NCBI GenBank assembly: GCA_034769895.1 | Contig: CM068367.1 | Span: forward strand, 708,506,885-708,570,884 | Source of the DNA: Magicicada septendecula | Lineage: Eukaryota > Arthropoda > Insecta > Hemiptera > Cicadidae | Length of the DNA stretch: 64,000 nt | Reading direction: 5' to 3' | Shown here: positions 31,688 through 45,133 of the stretch, in pieces | Layout of the letters: each line of letters starts with the position of its first letter | How positions within the stretch are numbered: position 1 is the stretch's first letter | Made by a program: the position numbers and the translations under genes | The notes under the pieces: generated by a model | Database searches by the model: none | What the model was told of the DNA's origin: nothing | The model's input: only the letters and a program-made list of their open reading frames with translations

Positions 31688-33656
31688 TGTGCATTTTTTA
31701 AAATGAAATAATCATAACACACTAAGTGAAACCACTAAATAATAATATTAACCTCAAAAACTGTAGTATTACTCAATCTCTCACAACAACTGTATGGTTT
31801 GTGGAAAACAAAGCTTTAAAAACAGGTGATGCAACCGCTAAAACAATAATCAGCAGGGTTGCCACAAGACGAACTTGAAATTTACTGCAGAAAGCCGCCA
31901 TGTGATTTCGCTTGACGGGTTTCTGCACTAAACAGAAATTTCAAAATAAAATATCACCCATTGGGAGGCTTGACAGTTGACGGGTTTCTGCATAAAACGG
32001 TGTGTTTACAGTAGGCCATTCAGAATCTATTCATATCCCATTTTCGATAAAAATGTCAGTTGACGGGTTTCTGAAATAAACGATTCAATTTTAAAAGGAA
32101 GTGATCTCACCCAACGGTTTTCATACATTTCTCGAGTATCTAATGAAAATCTATTTTTTATTTGCCCCACGTTATTAGCGTCATTTGTAACGTCTCGCGA
32201 GTAATTTGTGATTCACGTCTATTTGATACTCTTCGAAACTCTCGCCTAATTAATAGTTACAAAGTTTTTATCTGTTGGTGTTATATGCCTTCAAAATCGA
32301 GTGTGTGTGATTATGAAAGAATATTGAATGGTTTTCTTAAATTTTGTTTGTATTAAATCAATACCATTGTTTGGGAATAGGTAGGAGAGAGAGTAAAGAG
32401 AGTCAAAGAGAATTACTCACTTTGTATACAATCGAGTATTTTAAATTTTTTCCGCTCGTGGCATCAGCTGTTTTCTCCTTTTACGAACCAACTTGAGGTT
32501 AAATTACTTTTGTAGTACGTAATAATTTCTTGATGACCGGACTGATTCCCTTTCTCTTCTCGATTTTTCATATTACCTGTAACCAACTAACATCTACTAG
32601 AAATAATACACATTTTATTATTTAAACGCAAGGCATTCCTTGAATTTATTTAATATTTACGGACCACTATGGTCTCCGAAACATGAATTGACAATCGATT
32701 ACTTCACAAATCACAGCGTTACTTCGATCTTAAGTTTACTAACATATAGCACATAACAAATGTTTTTTATTACATTTTAATAAAGAAAAAGAAATAATTA
32801 ATTAATTTCCCAGGGTTATTTAAGGTTCTTTGAACTTTGAGGAAGTCAGAAATGCATATGGGTCTGTATCAATCTTTACATTAATTATTTTAAAATTTGT
32901 ACATTCTGTATCATTCAGTTGATTTTTTGACCGCTAGAGCGCAAACTACGTTTCTTCACTGACAAAACGAGCGCTAAAATTAATGGCGTCTGTAATGTTA
33001 TTAGCAAAGCAACATTTTTCTGTTTTTTGGTTAATTAAAATAAAGTTTATGTTCACCTTGTTTTCAGATGGATGTAAAGAGATGGTGCTGTTTCTAGTGT
33101 TCTAGATTGATAGTTGAGGTGTAATTGAATCGTTTATTTCAGGAACCCGCCAAGAACACTTTTTCAAACTTTCGGAAAACAAAAAAGAAACTTTCTACTT
33201 TTAATATTACTGTAGATTTTTGCCTAGAAAAAATTTACAGTGTTTCTCAATATCTCCTAAAAACAAATAATGCTTGTATTTAATTTTTGAAATTATACTC
33301 TTCATAAAAAATTTATAAAAATTTTGTATTTGACGGGTTTCTGCAATAAAATAACTTTTTTCTAAAAAAAATTTATTTTTTTAGTAAAATTATGACTTTT
33401 TAAACAGAAGTGGGTTTAAGTATAAAGTGCACATTATACTTTATACTTAAATTTATTAAATATCAAAGAGAAAAAAATTAAACAATCAGTTTGGTCTTAA
33501 ACAAAGAGCAAAAACTAAAGAGAGAATCAAAATTTTTGTGCTTAAATTCTATTAAACTTAAAATCACTATCAACAGTAGAGCATCAAAAACTACCGTCTA
33601 TTCATAACTAAAACAAAAAGCAGAACAATATAGGCCTACTTATTTGTGTGTTCAAT
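31688..33656. repeat. Spacer 9 between gene copies 9 and 10
   Basis: Motifs start at 31912, 31977, 32060 and 33330. Right arm 32060-32090; left arm 33123-33153. Hairpin B 33415-33451; AATAAA (minus) 33452-33457. Short haplotype GATGCAACCGCT. Its left part resembles spacer 7. No gene recognised. Confidence 0.85.
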
Positions 33657-35017
33657 CTACTCATCCTCATACACCCTGCCTACGTTACAGTCAGCTTCTG
33701 TTGTAGGCCACTGGAGGATGTCGTTGTAAAAATCTTCATACCCTGTAGTGTACTTAGCCAACTTCTTCAGGTCATTGATTTTCTTGATATTGATGGGAAG
33801 CTTTCCAGATGGACATGCCAGCACTGTAGGGAGCTCCGGAACAGTACTATATTTTTTCAGTGTGAACGTTGAGAAGGTGAAACCGTCGATAAAGTGCTTA
33901 ACAACCACTTTTCCTTGGTCAGCTTTGTTGTAATAAAATTCTTTGTATGTGGACATTTTAAAAGAAATCTTGTCTTCCCTTTGAATTCCCCTTCCACAAG
34001 TTTCATCTGAGTTTACAATCCTCTTGTAAAACTGAGGCCACCAAGTATTAAAACTATAGATCATCTCGCTTGTTACTTGGTGAACAGTAAAGCGCCCTGT
34101 TTTACTTGATTTAAGAATCATCTCAGCATACTGATTTGGTGTGTAAACTCTATTTACTCTTCGAACAAGACGTTTAATACACCCAAAATCACGATCACAG
34201 GGTAAAAATGAGTGTCCCCTGACTTGGAAGTAGTGACGAACAGTCTCGAAAATTCCCCTATCACAAAGATTCATTAGGACTCGCAGAATACAATGATTTT
34301 TGTTTTGCCCTGAAGGGCCATCACTGAAGGGAACAAGATGCTAAGTTCTACTAGGAACTTCAGATTTCAAATAGTGCAATAACATCGAGCAAACCTCCTC
34401 TGGGGATTTATTGGCCTCGCCTTTGTGATATATATAAATTTTTGCCTTGTTAGTCTTCATGCCATGAATACAAAATACATTAAGCCAAAGCTGGCGCATG
34501 TAAAACACCTCCTGTACAGGTATGTTTGGAAGTGGTAAATTTTGATAAAGTCAAAACAAAGCACCACTGTATCTTCATCAGTGTTGTTAATCATCTCCTT
34601 TTGTTTTATGTAAAACTTCTTGGCTCTGCGCTTGTGAACGATTTGTTCAGCTGCAACGCTGCGCTTTACATTGTCGCTTAGCCAAGGGTCTCTTAGTTTG
34701 GATTTGAAATTCTCACATTGGCTGCAAACATCAACTTGCGGCCGCCCGAATGATAGATTGAAGTTTTCCTTAAAGTACCTAAAATAAAAACTATATTTTA
34801 CTTTATCTCTCAACTCAGGGTGGTCGGTTTGGAACATTTCATACATTTTTGAGATATTTAGCTGTGCATCCAAATATTGTTTTTTCCTAGAACAATAATG
34901 TGTTTCTCTTACCTCAAATTTAGAAATGTGTTCATGGATAAGGACACATATATTGCCATCAATCGCATTTCCACTACGATTTTTGCCTCTCATATCGACA
35001 GGTGTTCTATTCTGCAA
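33657..35017 (-). pseudogene. Transposase-like core, copy 10: frameshift plus stop
   Basis: A missing C at about 34544/34545 (TTTTGATAAAG for TTTTGCATAAAG) shifts the frame right after D156, so the 5' frame ends early at 34457. An independent T-to-A change makes a TAG at 34343-34341 (normally AAG, K226). The remaining frame is open only from 34274 down. G42C is private. Confidence 0.8.
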
Positions 35018-35514
35018 TAATAGGATACATAACCTTGCAACTCGATCTCAAGAAACTCTGTGTATTTGTAAAAAGACATTTTGCAAACTGGAGTAAACTC
35101 GCCATTGATTTTAACATTATATACAAAAGATTTACTTTTTGTCTGTGGGATTTGAGTTGAAAATGAAGCAGCACTACAATCATCATTATCTGAGTTTTTA
35201 TTCTTTCTACGCTTAACTTCCCTAGCTTCTATCAATGTTTGCAAATGTAAATCTTGTTGGTTTTTAGTTTCTAACGAATAGAATTTGTTCCAGATCGCAC
35301 TTTTCGTTTCGTTATCAATAGACAAACTGCATTTTCGAGGGCAGTTGCAAACAAGCTCATCAGGATTAGATTTACCAGAAATAAGGTTACCTTTGTAGTT
35401 TGTGTACTCTTCACCTTTCACTCTTGCTTTCCTTATGACATTACGTTTATATGTATCTTCATTTACAACACCTTGTTTTCTTTTTTGCTTCAGGTTCATC
35501 ATCAGAACTTCCAC
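34990..35514 (-). pseudogene. N-terminal piece, copy 10 (174 codons)
   Basis: A4 type with C56. I50N (SGKSNPDE) and V45I are shared exactly with copy 11; the two predicted proteins are identical. Confidence 0.7.
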
Positions 35515-37482
35515 TGTGCATTTTTTAAAATGAAATAATCATAACACACTAAGTGAAACCACTAAATAATAATATTAACCTCAAAAACTGTAGTATTACT
35601 CAATCTCTCACAACAACTGTATGGTTTGTGGAAAACAAAGCATTAAAAACAGGTGATGCAACCGCTAAAACAATAATCAGCAGGGTTGCCACAAGACGAA
35701 CTTGAAATTTACTGCAGAAAGCCGCCATGTGATTTCGCTTGACGGGTTTCTGCACTAAACAGAAATTTCAAAATAAAATATCACCCATTGGGAGGCTTGA
35801 CAGTTGACGGGTTTCTGCATAAAACGGTGTGTTTACAGTAGGCCATTCAGAATCTATTCATATCCCATTTTCGATAAAAATGTCAGTTGACGGGTTTCTG
35901 AAATAAACGATTCAATTTTAAAAGGAAGTGATCTCACCCAACGGTTTTCATACATTTCTCGAGTATCTAATGAAAATCTATTTTTTATTTGCCCCACGTT
36001 ATTAGCGTCATTTGTAACGTCTCGCGAGTAATTTCTGATTCACGTCTATTTGATACTCTTCGAAACTCTCGCCTAATTAATAGTTACAAAGTTTTTATCT
36101 GTTGGTGTTATATGCCTTCAAAATCGAGTGTGTGTGATTATGAAAGAATCTTGAATGATTCTCTTAAATTTGTTTGTATTAAATCAATACCATTGTTTGG
36201 GAATAGGTAGGAGAGAGAGTAAAGAGAGTCAAAGAGAATTACTCACTTTGTATACAATCGAGTATTTTAAATTTTTTCCGCTCGTGGCATCAGCTGTTTT
36301 CTCCTTTTACGAACCCATTTGAGGTTAAATTACTTTTGTAGTACGTAATAATTTCTTGATGACCGGACTGATTCCCTTTCTCTTCTCGATTTTTCATATT
36401 ACCTGTAACCAACTAACATCTACTAGAAATAATACACATTTTATTATTTAAACGCAAGGCATTCCTTGAATTTATTTAATATTTACGGACCACTATGGTC
36501 TCCGAAACATGAATTGACAATCGATTACTTCACAAATCACAGCGTTACTTCGATCTTAAGTTTACTAACATATAGCACATAACAAATGTTTTTTATTACA
36601 TTTTAATAAAGAAAAAGAAATAATTAATTAATTTCCCAGGGTTATTTAAGGTTCTTTGAACTTTGAGGAAGTCAGAAATGCATATGGGTCTGTATCAATC
36701 TTTACATTAATTATTTTAAAATTTGTACATTCTGTATCATTCAGTTGATTTTTTGACCGCTAGAGCGCAAACTACGTTTCTTCACTGACAAAACGAGCGC
36801 TAAAATTAATGGCGTCTGTAATGTTATTAGCAAAGCAACATTTTTCTGTTTTTTGGTTAATTAAAATAAAGTTTATGTTCACCTTGTTTTCAGATGGATG
36901 TAAAGAGATGGTGCTGTTTCTAGTGTTCTAGATTGATAGTTGAGGTGTAATTGAATCGTTTATTTCAGGAACCCGCCAAGAACACTTTTTCAAAGTTTCG
37001 GAAAACAAAAAAGAAACTTTCTACTTTTAATATTACTGTAGATTTTTGCCTAGAAAAAATTTACAGTGTTTCTCAATATCTCCTAAAAACAAATAATGCT
37101 TGTATTTAATTTTTGAAATTATACTCTTCATAAAAAATTTATAAAAATTTTGTATTTGACGGGTTTCTGCAATAAAATAACTTTTTTCTAAAAAAAATTT
37201 ATTTTTTTAGTAAAATTATGACTTTTTAAACAGCAGTGGGTTTAAGTATAAAGTGCACATTATACTTTATACTGAAATTTATTAAATATCAAAGAGAAAA
37301 AAATTAAACAATCAGTTTGGTCTTAAACAAAGAGCAAAAACTAAAGAGAGAATCAAAATTTTTGTGCTTAAATTCTATTAAACTTAAAATCACTATCAAC
37401 AGTAGAGCATCAAAAACTACCGTCTATTCATAACTAAAACAAAAAGCAGAACAATATAGGCCTACTTATTTGTGTGTTCAAT
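35515..37482. repeat. Spacer 10 between gene copies 10 and 11
   Basis: Motifs start at 35739, 35804, 35887 and 37156. Right arm 35887-35917; left arm 36949-36979. Hairpin B 37241-37277 has one mismatch in its right arm (ACTTTATACTGAAA). AATAAA (minus) 37278-37283. Short haplotype GATGCAACCGCT. No gene recognised. Confidence 0.85.
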
Positions 37483-38843
37483 CTACTCATCCTCATACAC
37501 CCTGCCTACGTTACAGTCAGCTTCTGTTGTAGGCCACTGGAGGATGTCGTTGTAAAAATCTTCATACCCTGTAGTGTACTTAGCCAACTTCTTCAGGTCA
37601 TTGATTTTCTTGATATTGATGGGAAGCTTTCCAGATGGACATGCCAGCACTGTAGGGAGCTCCGGAACAGTACTATATTTTTTCAGTGTGAACGTTGAGA
37701 AGGTGAAACCGTCGATAAAGTGCTTAACAACCACTTTTCCTTGGTCAGCTTTGTTGTAATAAAATTCTTTGTATGTGGACATTTTAAAAGAAATCTTGTC
37801 TTCCCTTTGAATTCCCCTTCCACAAGTTTCATCTGAGTTTACAATCCTCTTGTAAAACTGAGGCCACCAAGTATTAAAACTATAGATCATCTCGCTTGTT
37901 ACTTGGTGAACAGTAAAGCGCCCTGTTTTACTTGATTTAAGAATCATCTCAGCATACTGATTTGGTGTGTAAACTCTATTTACTCTTCGAACAAGACGTT
38001 TAATACACCCAAAATCACGATCACAGGGTAAAAATGAGTGTCCCCTGACTTGGAAGTAGTGACGAACAGTCTCGAAAATTCCCCTATCACAAAGATTCAT
38101 TAGGACTCGCAGAATACAATGATTTTTGTTTTGCCCTGAAGGGCCATCACTGAAGGGAACAAGATGCTTAGTTCTACTAGGAACTTCAGATTTCAAATAG
38201 TGCAATAACATCGAGCAAACCTCCTCTGGGGATTTATTGGCCTCGCCTTTGTGATATATATAAATTTTTGCCTTGTTAGTCTTCATGCCATGAATACAAA
38301 ATACATTAAGCCAAAGCTGGCGCATGTAAAACACCTCCTGTACAGGTATGTTTGGAAGTGGTAAATTTTGATAAAGTCAAAACAAAGAACCACTGTATCT
38401 TCATCAGTGTTGTTAATCATCTCCTTTTGTTTTATGTAAAACTTCTTGGCTCTGCGCTTGTGAACGATTTGTTCAGCTGCAACGCTGCGCTTTACATTGT
38501 CGCTTAGCCAAGGGTCTCTTAGTTTGGATTTGAAATTCTCACATTGGCTGCAAACATCAACTTGCGGCCGCCCGAATGATAGATTGAAGTTTTCCTTAAA
38601 GTACCTAAAATAAAAACTATATTTTACTTTATCTCTCAACTCAGGGTGGTCGGTTTGGAACATTTCATACATTTTTGAGATATTTAGCTGTGCATCCAAA
38701 TATTGTTTTTTCCTAGAACCATAATGTGTTTCTCTTACCTCAAATTTAGAAATGTGTTCATGGATAAGGACACATATATTGCCATCAATCGCATTTCCAC
38801 TACGATTTTTGCCTCTCATATCGACAGGTGTTCTATTCTGCAA
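37483..38843 (-). pseudogene. Transposase-like core, copy 11: same frameshift as copy 10
   Basis: It carries the same missing C, at 38370/38371, as copy 10, but not the TAG, so the lesion arose before the two units separated and the stop afterwards. The frame downstream of the lesion is open to the normal stop, and S80R is shared with copies 10, 12 and 13. Confidence 0.8.
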
Positions 38844-39340
38844 TAATAGGATACATAACCTTGCAACTCGATCTCAAGAAACTCTGTGTATTTGTAAAAA
38901 GACATTTTGCAAACTGGAGTAAACTCGCCATTGATTTTAACATTATATACAAAAGATTTACTTTTTGTCTGTGGGATTTGAGTTGAAAATGAAGCAGCAC
39001 TACAATCATCATTATCTGAGTTTTTATTCTTTCTACGCTTAACTTCCCTAGCTTCTATCAATGTTTGCAAATGTAAATCTTGTTGGTTTTTAGTTTCTAA
39101 CGAATAGAATTTGTTCCAGATCGCACTTTTCGTTTCGTTATCAATAGACAAACTGCATTTTCGAGGGCAGTTGCAAACAAGCTCATCAGGATTAGATTTA
39201 CCAGAAATAAGGTTACCTTTGTAGTTTGTGTACTCTTCACCTTTCACTCTTGCTTTCCTTATGACATTACGTTTATATGTATCTTCATTTACAACACCTT
39301 GTTTTCTTTTTTGCTTCAGGTTCATCATCAGAACTTCCAC
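38816..39340 (-). pseudogene. N-terminal piece, copy 11 (174 codons)
   Basis: A4 type, identical in protein to copy 10 (V45I, I50N, C56). Shared TGA out of frame at 38876-38874. Confidence 0.7.
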
Positions 39341-41307
39341 TGTGCATTTTTTAAAATGAAATAATCATAACACACTAAGTGAAACCACTAAATAATAATA
39401 TTAACCTCAAAAACTGTAGTATTACTCAATCTCTCACAACAACTGTATGGTTTGTGGAAAACAAAGCATTAAAAACAGGTGATGCAACCGCTAAAACAAT
39501 AATCAGCAGGGTTGCCACAAGACGAACTTGAAATTTACTGCAGAAAGCCGCCATGTGATTTCGCTTGACGGGTTTCTGCACTAAACAGAAATTTCAAAAT
39601 AAAATATCACCCATTGGGAGGCTTGACAGTTGACGGGTTTCTGCATAAAACGGTGTGTTTACAGTAGGCCATTCAGAATCTATTCATATCCCATTTTCGA
39701 TAAAAATGTCAGTTGACGGGTTTCTGAAATAAACGATTCAATTTTAAAAGGAAGTGATCTCACCCAACGGTTTTCATACATTTCTCGAGTATCTAATGAA
39801 AATCTATTTTTTATTTGCCCCACGTTATTAGCGTCATTTGTAACGTTACGCGAGTAATTTGTGATTCACGTCTATTTGATACTCTTCGAAACTCTCGCCT
39901 AATTAATAGTTACAAAGTTTTTATCTGTTGGTGTTATATGCCTTCAAAATCGAGTGTGTGTGATTATGAAAGAATCTTGAATGATTCTCTTAAATTTGTT
40001 TGTATTAAATCAATACCATTGTTTGGGAATAGGTAGGAGAGAGAGTAAAGAGAGTCAAAGAGAATTACTCACTTTGTATACAATCGAGTATTTTAAATTT
40101 TTTCCGCTCGTGGCATCAGCTGTTTTCTCCTTTTACGAACCCATTTGAGGTTAAATTACTTTTGTAGTACGTAATAATTTCTTGATGACCGGACTGATTC
40201 CCTTTCTCTTCTCGATTTTTCATATTACCTGTAACCAACTACCATCTACTAGAAATAATACACATTTTATTATTTAAACGCAAGGCATTCCTTGAATTTA
40301 TTTAATATTTACGGATCACTATGGTCTCCAAAACATGAATTGATAATCGATTACTTCACAAATCACAGCGTTACTTCGATCTTAAGTTTACTAACATATA
40401 GCACTTAACAAATGTTTTTTATTACATTTTAATAAAGAAAAAGAAATAATTAATTAATTTCCCAGGGTTATTTAATTTTCTTTGAACTTTGAGGAAGTCA
40501 GAAATGCATATGGGTCTGTATCAAACTTTACATTAATTATTTTAAAATTTGTACATTCTGTATCATTCAGTTGATTTTTTGACCGCTAGAGCGCAAACTA
40601 CGTTTCTTCACTGACAAAACGAGCGCTAAAATTAATGGCGTCTGTAATGTTATTAGCAAAGCAACATTTTTCTGTTTTTTGGTAAATAAAATAAAGTTTA
40701 TGTTCACCTTTTTTTCAGATGGATTTAAAGTGATGGTGCTGTTTCTAGTGTTCTAGATTTATAGTTGAGGTGTAATTGAATCGTTTATTTCAGGAACCCG
40801 CCAAGAACACTTTTTCAAAGTTTCGGAAAACAAAAAAGAAACTTTCTACTTTTAATATTACTGTAGATTTTTGCCTAGAAAAAATTTACAGTGTTTCTCA
40901 ATATCTCCTAAAAACAAATAATGCTTGTATTTAATTTTTGAAATTATACTCTTCATAAAAAATTTATAAAAATTTTGTATTTGACGGGTTTCTGCAATAA
41001 AATAACTTTTTTCTAAAAAAAATTTATTTTTTTTAGTAAAATTATGACTTTTTAAACAGCAGTGGGTTTAAGTATAAAGTGCACATTATACTTTATACTT
41101 AAATTTATTAAATATCAAAGAGAAAAAATTAAACAATCAGTTTGGTCTTAAACAAAGAGCAAAAACTAAAGAGAGAATCAAAATTTTTGTGCTTAAATTC
41201 TATTAAACTTAAAATCACTATCAACAGTAGAGCATCAAAAACTACCGTCTATTCATAACTAAAACAAAAAGCAGAACAATATAGGCCTACTTATTTGTGT
41301 GTTCAAT
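39341..41307. repeat. Spacer 11 between gene copies 11 and 12
   Basis: Motifs start at 39565, 39630, 39713 and 40981. Right arm 39713-39743; left arm 40774-40804. Hairpin B 41067-41103; AATAAA (minus) 41104-41109. Short haplotype. From here rightwards CTAGATTGATAG becomes CTAGATTTATAG. No gene recognised. Confidence 0.85.
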
Positions 41308-42670
41308 CTACTCATCCTCATACACCCTGCCTACGTTACAGTCAGCTTCTGTTGTAGGCCACTGGAGGATGTCGTTGTAAAAATCTTCATACCCTGTAGT
41401 GTACTTAGCCAACTTCTTCAGGTCATTGATTTTCTTGATATTGACGGGAAGCTTTCCAGATGGACATGCCAGCACTGTAGGGAGCTCCGGAACAGTACTA
41501 TATTTTTTCAGTGTGAACGTTGAGAAGGTGAAACCGTCGATAAAGTGCTTAACAACCACTTTTCCTTGGTCAGCTTTGTTGTAATAAAATTCTTTGTATG
41601 TGGACATTTTAAAAGAAATCTTGTCTTCCCTTTGAATTCCCCTTCCACAAGTTTCATCTGAGTTTACAATCCTCTTGTAAAACTGAGGCCACCAAGTATT
41701 AAAACTATAGATCATCTCGCTTGTTACTTGGTGAACAGTAAAGCGCCCTGTTTTACTTGATTTAAGAATCATCTCAGCATACTGATTTGGTGTGTAAACT
41801 CTATTTACTCTTCGAACAAGACGTTTAATACACCCAAAATCACGATCACAGGGTAAAAATGAGTGTCCCCTGACTTGGAAGTAGTGACGAAAAGTCTCGA
41901 AAATTCCCCTATCACAAAGATTCATTAGGAATCGCAGAATACAATGATTTTTGTTTTGCCCTGAAGGGCCATCACTGAAGGGAACAAGATGCTTAGTTCT
42001 ACTAGGAACTTCAGATTTCAAATAGTGCAATAACCTCGAGCAAACCTCCTCTGGGGATTTATTGGCCTCGCCTTTGTGATATATATAAATTTTTGCCTTG
42101 TTAGTCTTCATGTCATGAATACAAAATACAGTAAGCCAAAGCTGGTGCATGTAAAACACCTCCTGTACAGGTATGTTTGGAAGTGGTAAATTTTGCATAA
42201 AGTCAAAACAAAGCACCACTGTATCTTCATCAGTGTTGTTAATCATCTCCTTTTGTTTTATGTAAAACTTATTGGCTTTGCGCTTGTGAACGATTTGTTC
42301 AGCTGCAACGCTGCGCTTTACATTGTCGCTTAGCCAAGGGTCTCTTAGTTTGGATTTGAAATTCTCACATTGGCTGCAAACATCAACTTGCGGCCGCCCG
42401 AATGATAGATTGAAGTTTTTCCTTAAAGTACCTAAAATAAAAACTATATTTTACTTTATCTCTCAACTCAGGGTGGTCGGTTTGGAACATTTCATACATT
42501 TTTGAGATATTTAGCTGTGCATCCAAATATTGTTTTTTCCTAGAACCATAATGTGTTTCTCTTACCTCAAATTTAGAAATGTGTTCATGGATAAGGACAC
42601 ATATATTGCCATCAATCGCATTTCCACTACGATTTTTGCCTCTCATATCGACAGGTGTTCTATTCTGCAA
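41308..42670 (-). pseudogene. Transposase-like core, copy 12: frameshift before the CxxC
   Basis: An extra T in the run 42416-42420 shifts the frame at FKENFNLSF (after about residue 83), so the 5' frame ends at 42383. The catalytic part is open downstream, from 42246. R175H and N180T are shared with copy 9; V260F is shared with copies 14-15. M212R is private. Confidence 0.8.
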
Positions 42671-42700
42671 TAATAGGATACATAACCTTGCAACTCGATC

Positions 42701-43168
42701 TCAAGAAACTCTGTGTATTTGTAAAAAGACATTTTTGCAAACTGGAGTAAACTCGCCATTGATTTTAACATTATATACAAAAGATTTACTTTTTGTCTGT
42801 GGGATTTGAGTTGAAAATGAAGCAGCACTACAATCATCATTATCTGTGTTTTTATTCTTTCTACGCTTAACTTCCCTAGCTTCTATCAATGTTTGCAAAT
42901 GTAAATCTTGTTGGTTTTTAGTTTCTAACGAATAGAATTTGTTCCAGATCGCACTTTTCGTTTCGTTATCAATAGACAAACTGCATTTTCGAGGGTAGTT
43001 GCAAACAAGCTCATCAGGAATAGATTTACCAGAAATAAGGTTACCTTTGTAGTTTGTGTACTCTTCACCTTTCACTCTTGCTTTCCTTATGACATTACGT
43101 TTATATGTATCTTCATTTACAACACCTTGTTTTCTTTTTTGCTTCAGGTTCATCATCAGAATTTCCAC
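42701..43168 (-). pseudogene. N-terminal piece, copy 12 (155 codons, A5 type ending at the shared TGA)
   Basis: With five A (plus-strand T5 at 42732-42736) the frame reads VCKNVFLQIHRVS and stops at TGA 42703-42701. After that TGA the same frame continues DRVARLCILLLQ straight into the core NRTPVDMRGK. This copy therefore shows directly that the two pieces were one reading frame. C62 context: NYPRKC, so C58 is lost (C58Y). V3I at the start; S108T is shared with copy 9. Confidence 0.75.
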
Positions 43169-45133
43169 TGTGCATTTTTTAAAATGAAATAATCATAACA
43201 CACTAAGTGAAACCACTAAATAATAATATTAACCTCAAAAACTGTAGTATTACTCAATCTCTCACAACAACTGTATGGTTTGTGGAAAACAAAGCATTAA
43301 AAACAGGTGATGCAACCGCTAAAACAATAATCAGCAGGGTTGCCACAAGACGAACTTGAAATTTACTGCAGAAAGCCGCCATGTGATTTCGCTTGACGGG
43401 TTTCTGCACTAAACAGAAATTTCAAAATAAAATATCACCCATTGGGAGGCTTGACAGTTGACGGGTTTCTGCATAAAACGGTGTGTTTACAGTAGGCCAT
43501 TCAGAATCTATTCATATCCCATTTTCGATAAAAATGTCAGTTGACGGGTTTCTGAAATAAACGATTCAATTTTAAAAGGAAGTGATCTCACCCAACGGTT
43601 TTCATACATTTCTCGAGTATCTAATGAAAATCTATTTTTTATTTGCCCCACGTTATTAGCGTCATTTGTAACGTCTCGCGAGTAATTTGTGATTCACGTC
43701 TATTTGATACTCTTCGAAACTCTCGCCTAATTAATAGTTACAAAGTTTTTATCTGTTGGTGTTATATGCCTTCAAAATCGAGTGTGTGTGATTATGAAAG
43801 AATCTTGAATGGTTTTCTTAAATTTGTTTGTATTAAATCAATACCATTGTTTGGGAATAGGTAGGAGAGAGAGTAAAGAGAGTCAAAGAGAATTACTCAC
43901 TTTGTATACAATCGAGTATTTTAAATTTTCCGCTCGTGGCATCAGCTGTTTTCTCCTTTTACGAACCCACTTGAGGTTAAATTACTTTTGTAGTACGTAA
44001 TAATTTCTTGATGACCGGACTGATTCCCTTTCTCTTCTCGATTTTTCATATTACCTGTAACCAACTACCATCTACTAGAAATAATACACATTTTATTATT
44101 TAAACGCAAGGCATTCCTTGAATTTATTTAATATTTACGGATCACTATGGTCTCCAAAACATGAATTGACAATCGATTACTTCACAAATCACAGCGTTAC
44201 TTCGATCTTAAGTTTACTAACATATAGCACATAACAAATGTTTTTTATTACATTTTAATAAAGAAAAAGAAATAATTAATTAATTTCCCAGGGTTATTTA
44301 AGGTTCTTTGAACTTTGAGGAAGTCAGAAATGCATATGGGTCTGTATCAAACTTTACATTAATTATTTTAAAATTTGTACATTCTGTATCATTCAGTTGA
44401 TTTTTTGACCGCTAGAGCGCAAACTACGTTTCTTCACTGACAAAACGAGCGCTAAAATTAATGGCGTCTGTAATGTTATTAGCAAAGCAACATTTTTCTG
44501 TTTTTTGGTTAATTAAAATAAAGTTTATGTCCACCTTGTTTTCAGATGGATTTAAAGTGATGGTGCTGTTTCTAGTGTTCTAGATTTATAGTTGAGGTGT
44601 AATTGAATCGTTTATTTCAGGAACCCGCCAAGAACACTTTTTCAAACTTTCGGAAAACAAAAACGAAACTTTCTACTTTTAATATTACTGTAGATTTTTG
44701 CCTAGAAAAAATTTACAGTGTTTCTCAATATCTCCTAAAAACAAATAATGCTTGTATTTAATTTTTGATATTATACTCTTCATACAAAATTTATAAAAAT
44801 TTTGTATTTGACGTGTTTCTGCAATAAAATAACTTTTTTCTAAAAAAAATTTATTTTTTTAGTAAAATTATGACTTTTTAAAGAGCAGTGGGTTTTAGTA
44901 TAAAGTGCACATTATACTTTATACTTAAATTTATTAAATATCAAAGAGAAAAAATTAAACAATCAGTTTGGTCTTAAACAAAGAGCAAAAACTAAAGAGA
45001 GAATCAAAATTTTTGTGCTTAAATTCTATTAAACTTAAAATCACTATCAATAGTAGAGCATCAAAAACTACCGTCTATTCATAACTAAAACAAAAAGCAG
45101 AACAATATAGGCCTACTTATTTGTGTGTTCAAT
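43169..45133. repeat. Spacer 12 between gene copies 12 and 13
   Basis: Motifs start at 43393, 43458 and 43541; the fourth, at 44808, is the altered TTGACGTGTTTCTGC. Right arm 43541-43571; left arm 44601-44631. Hairpin B 44893-44929 with one left-arm mismatch; AATAAA (minus) 44930-44935. Short haplotype. No gene recognised. Confidence 0.85.

Noticed and set aside
42701..42740. Programmed ribosomal frameshifting at the A run
   Set aside because: In A5 copies no shift is needed to reach the core frame, and the TGA remains in either case; the A4/A5 difference behaves like ordinary indel variation.
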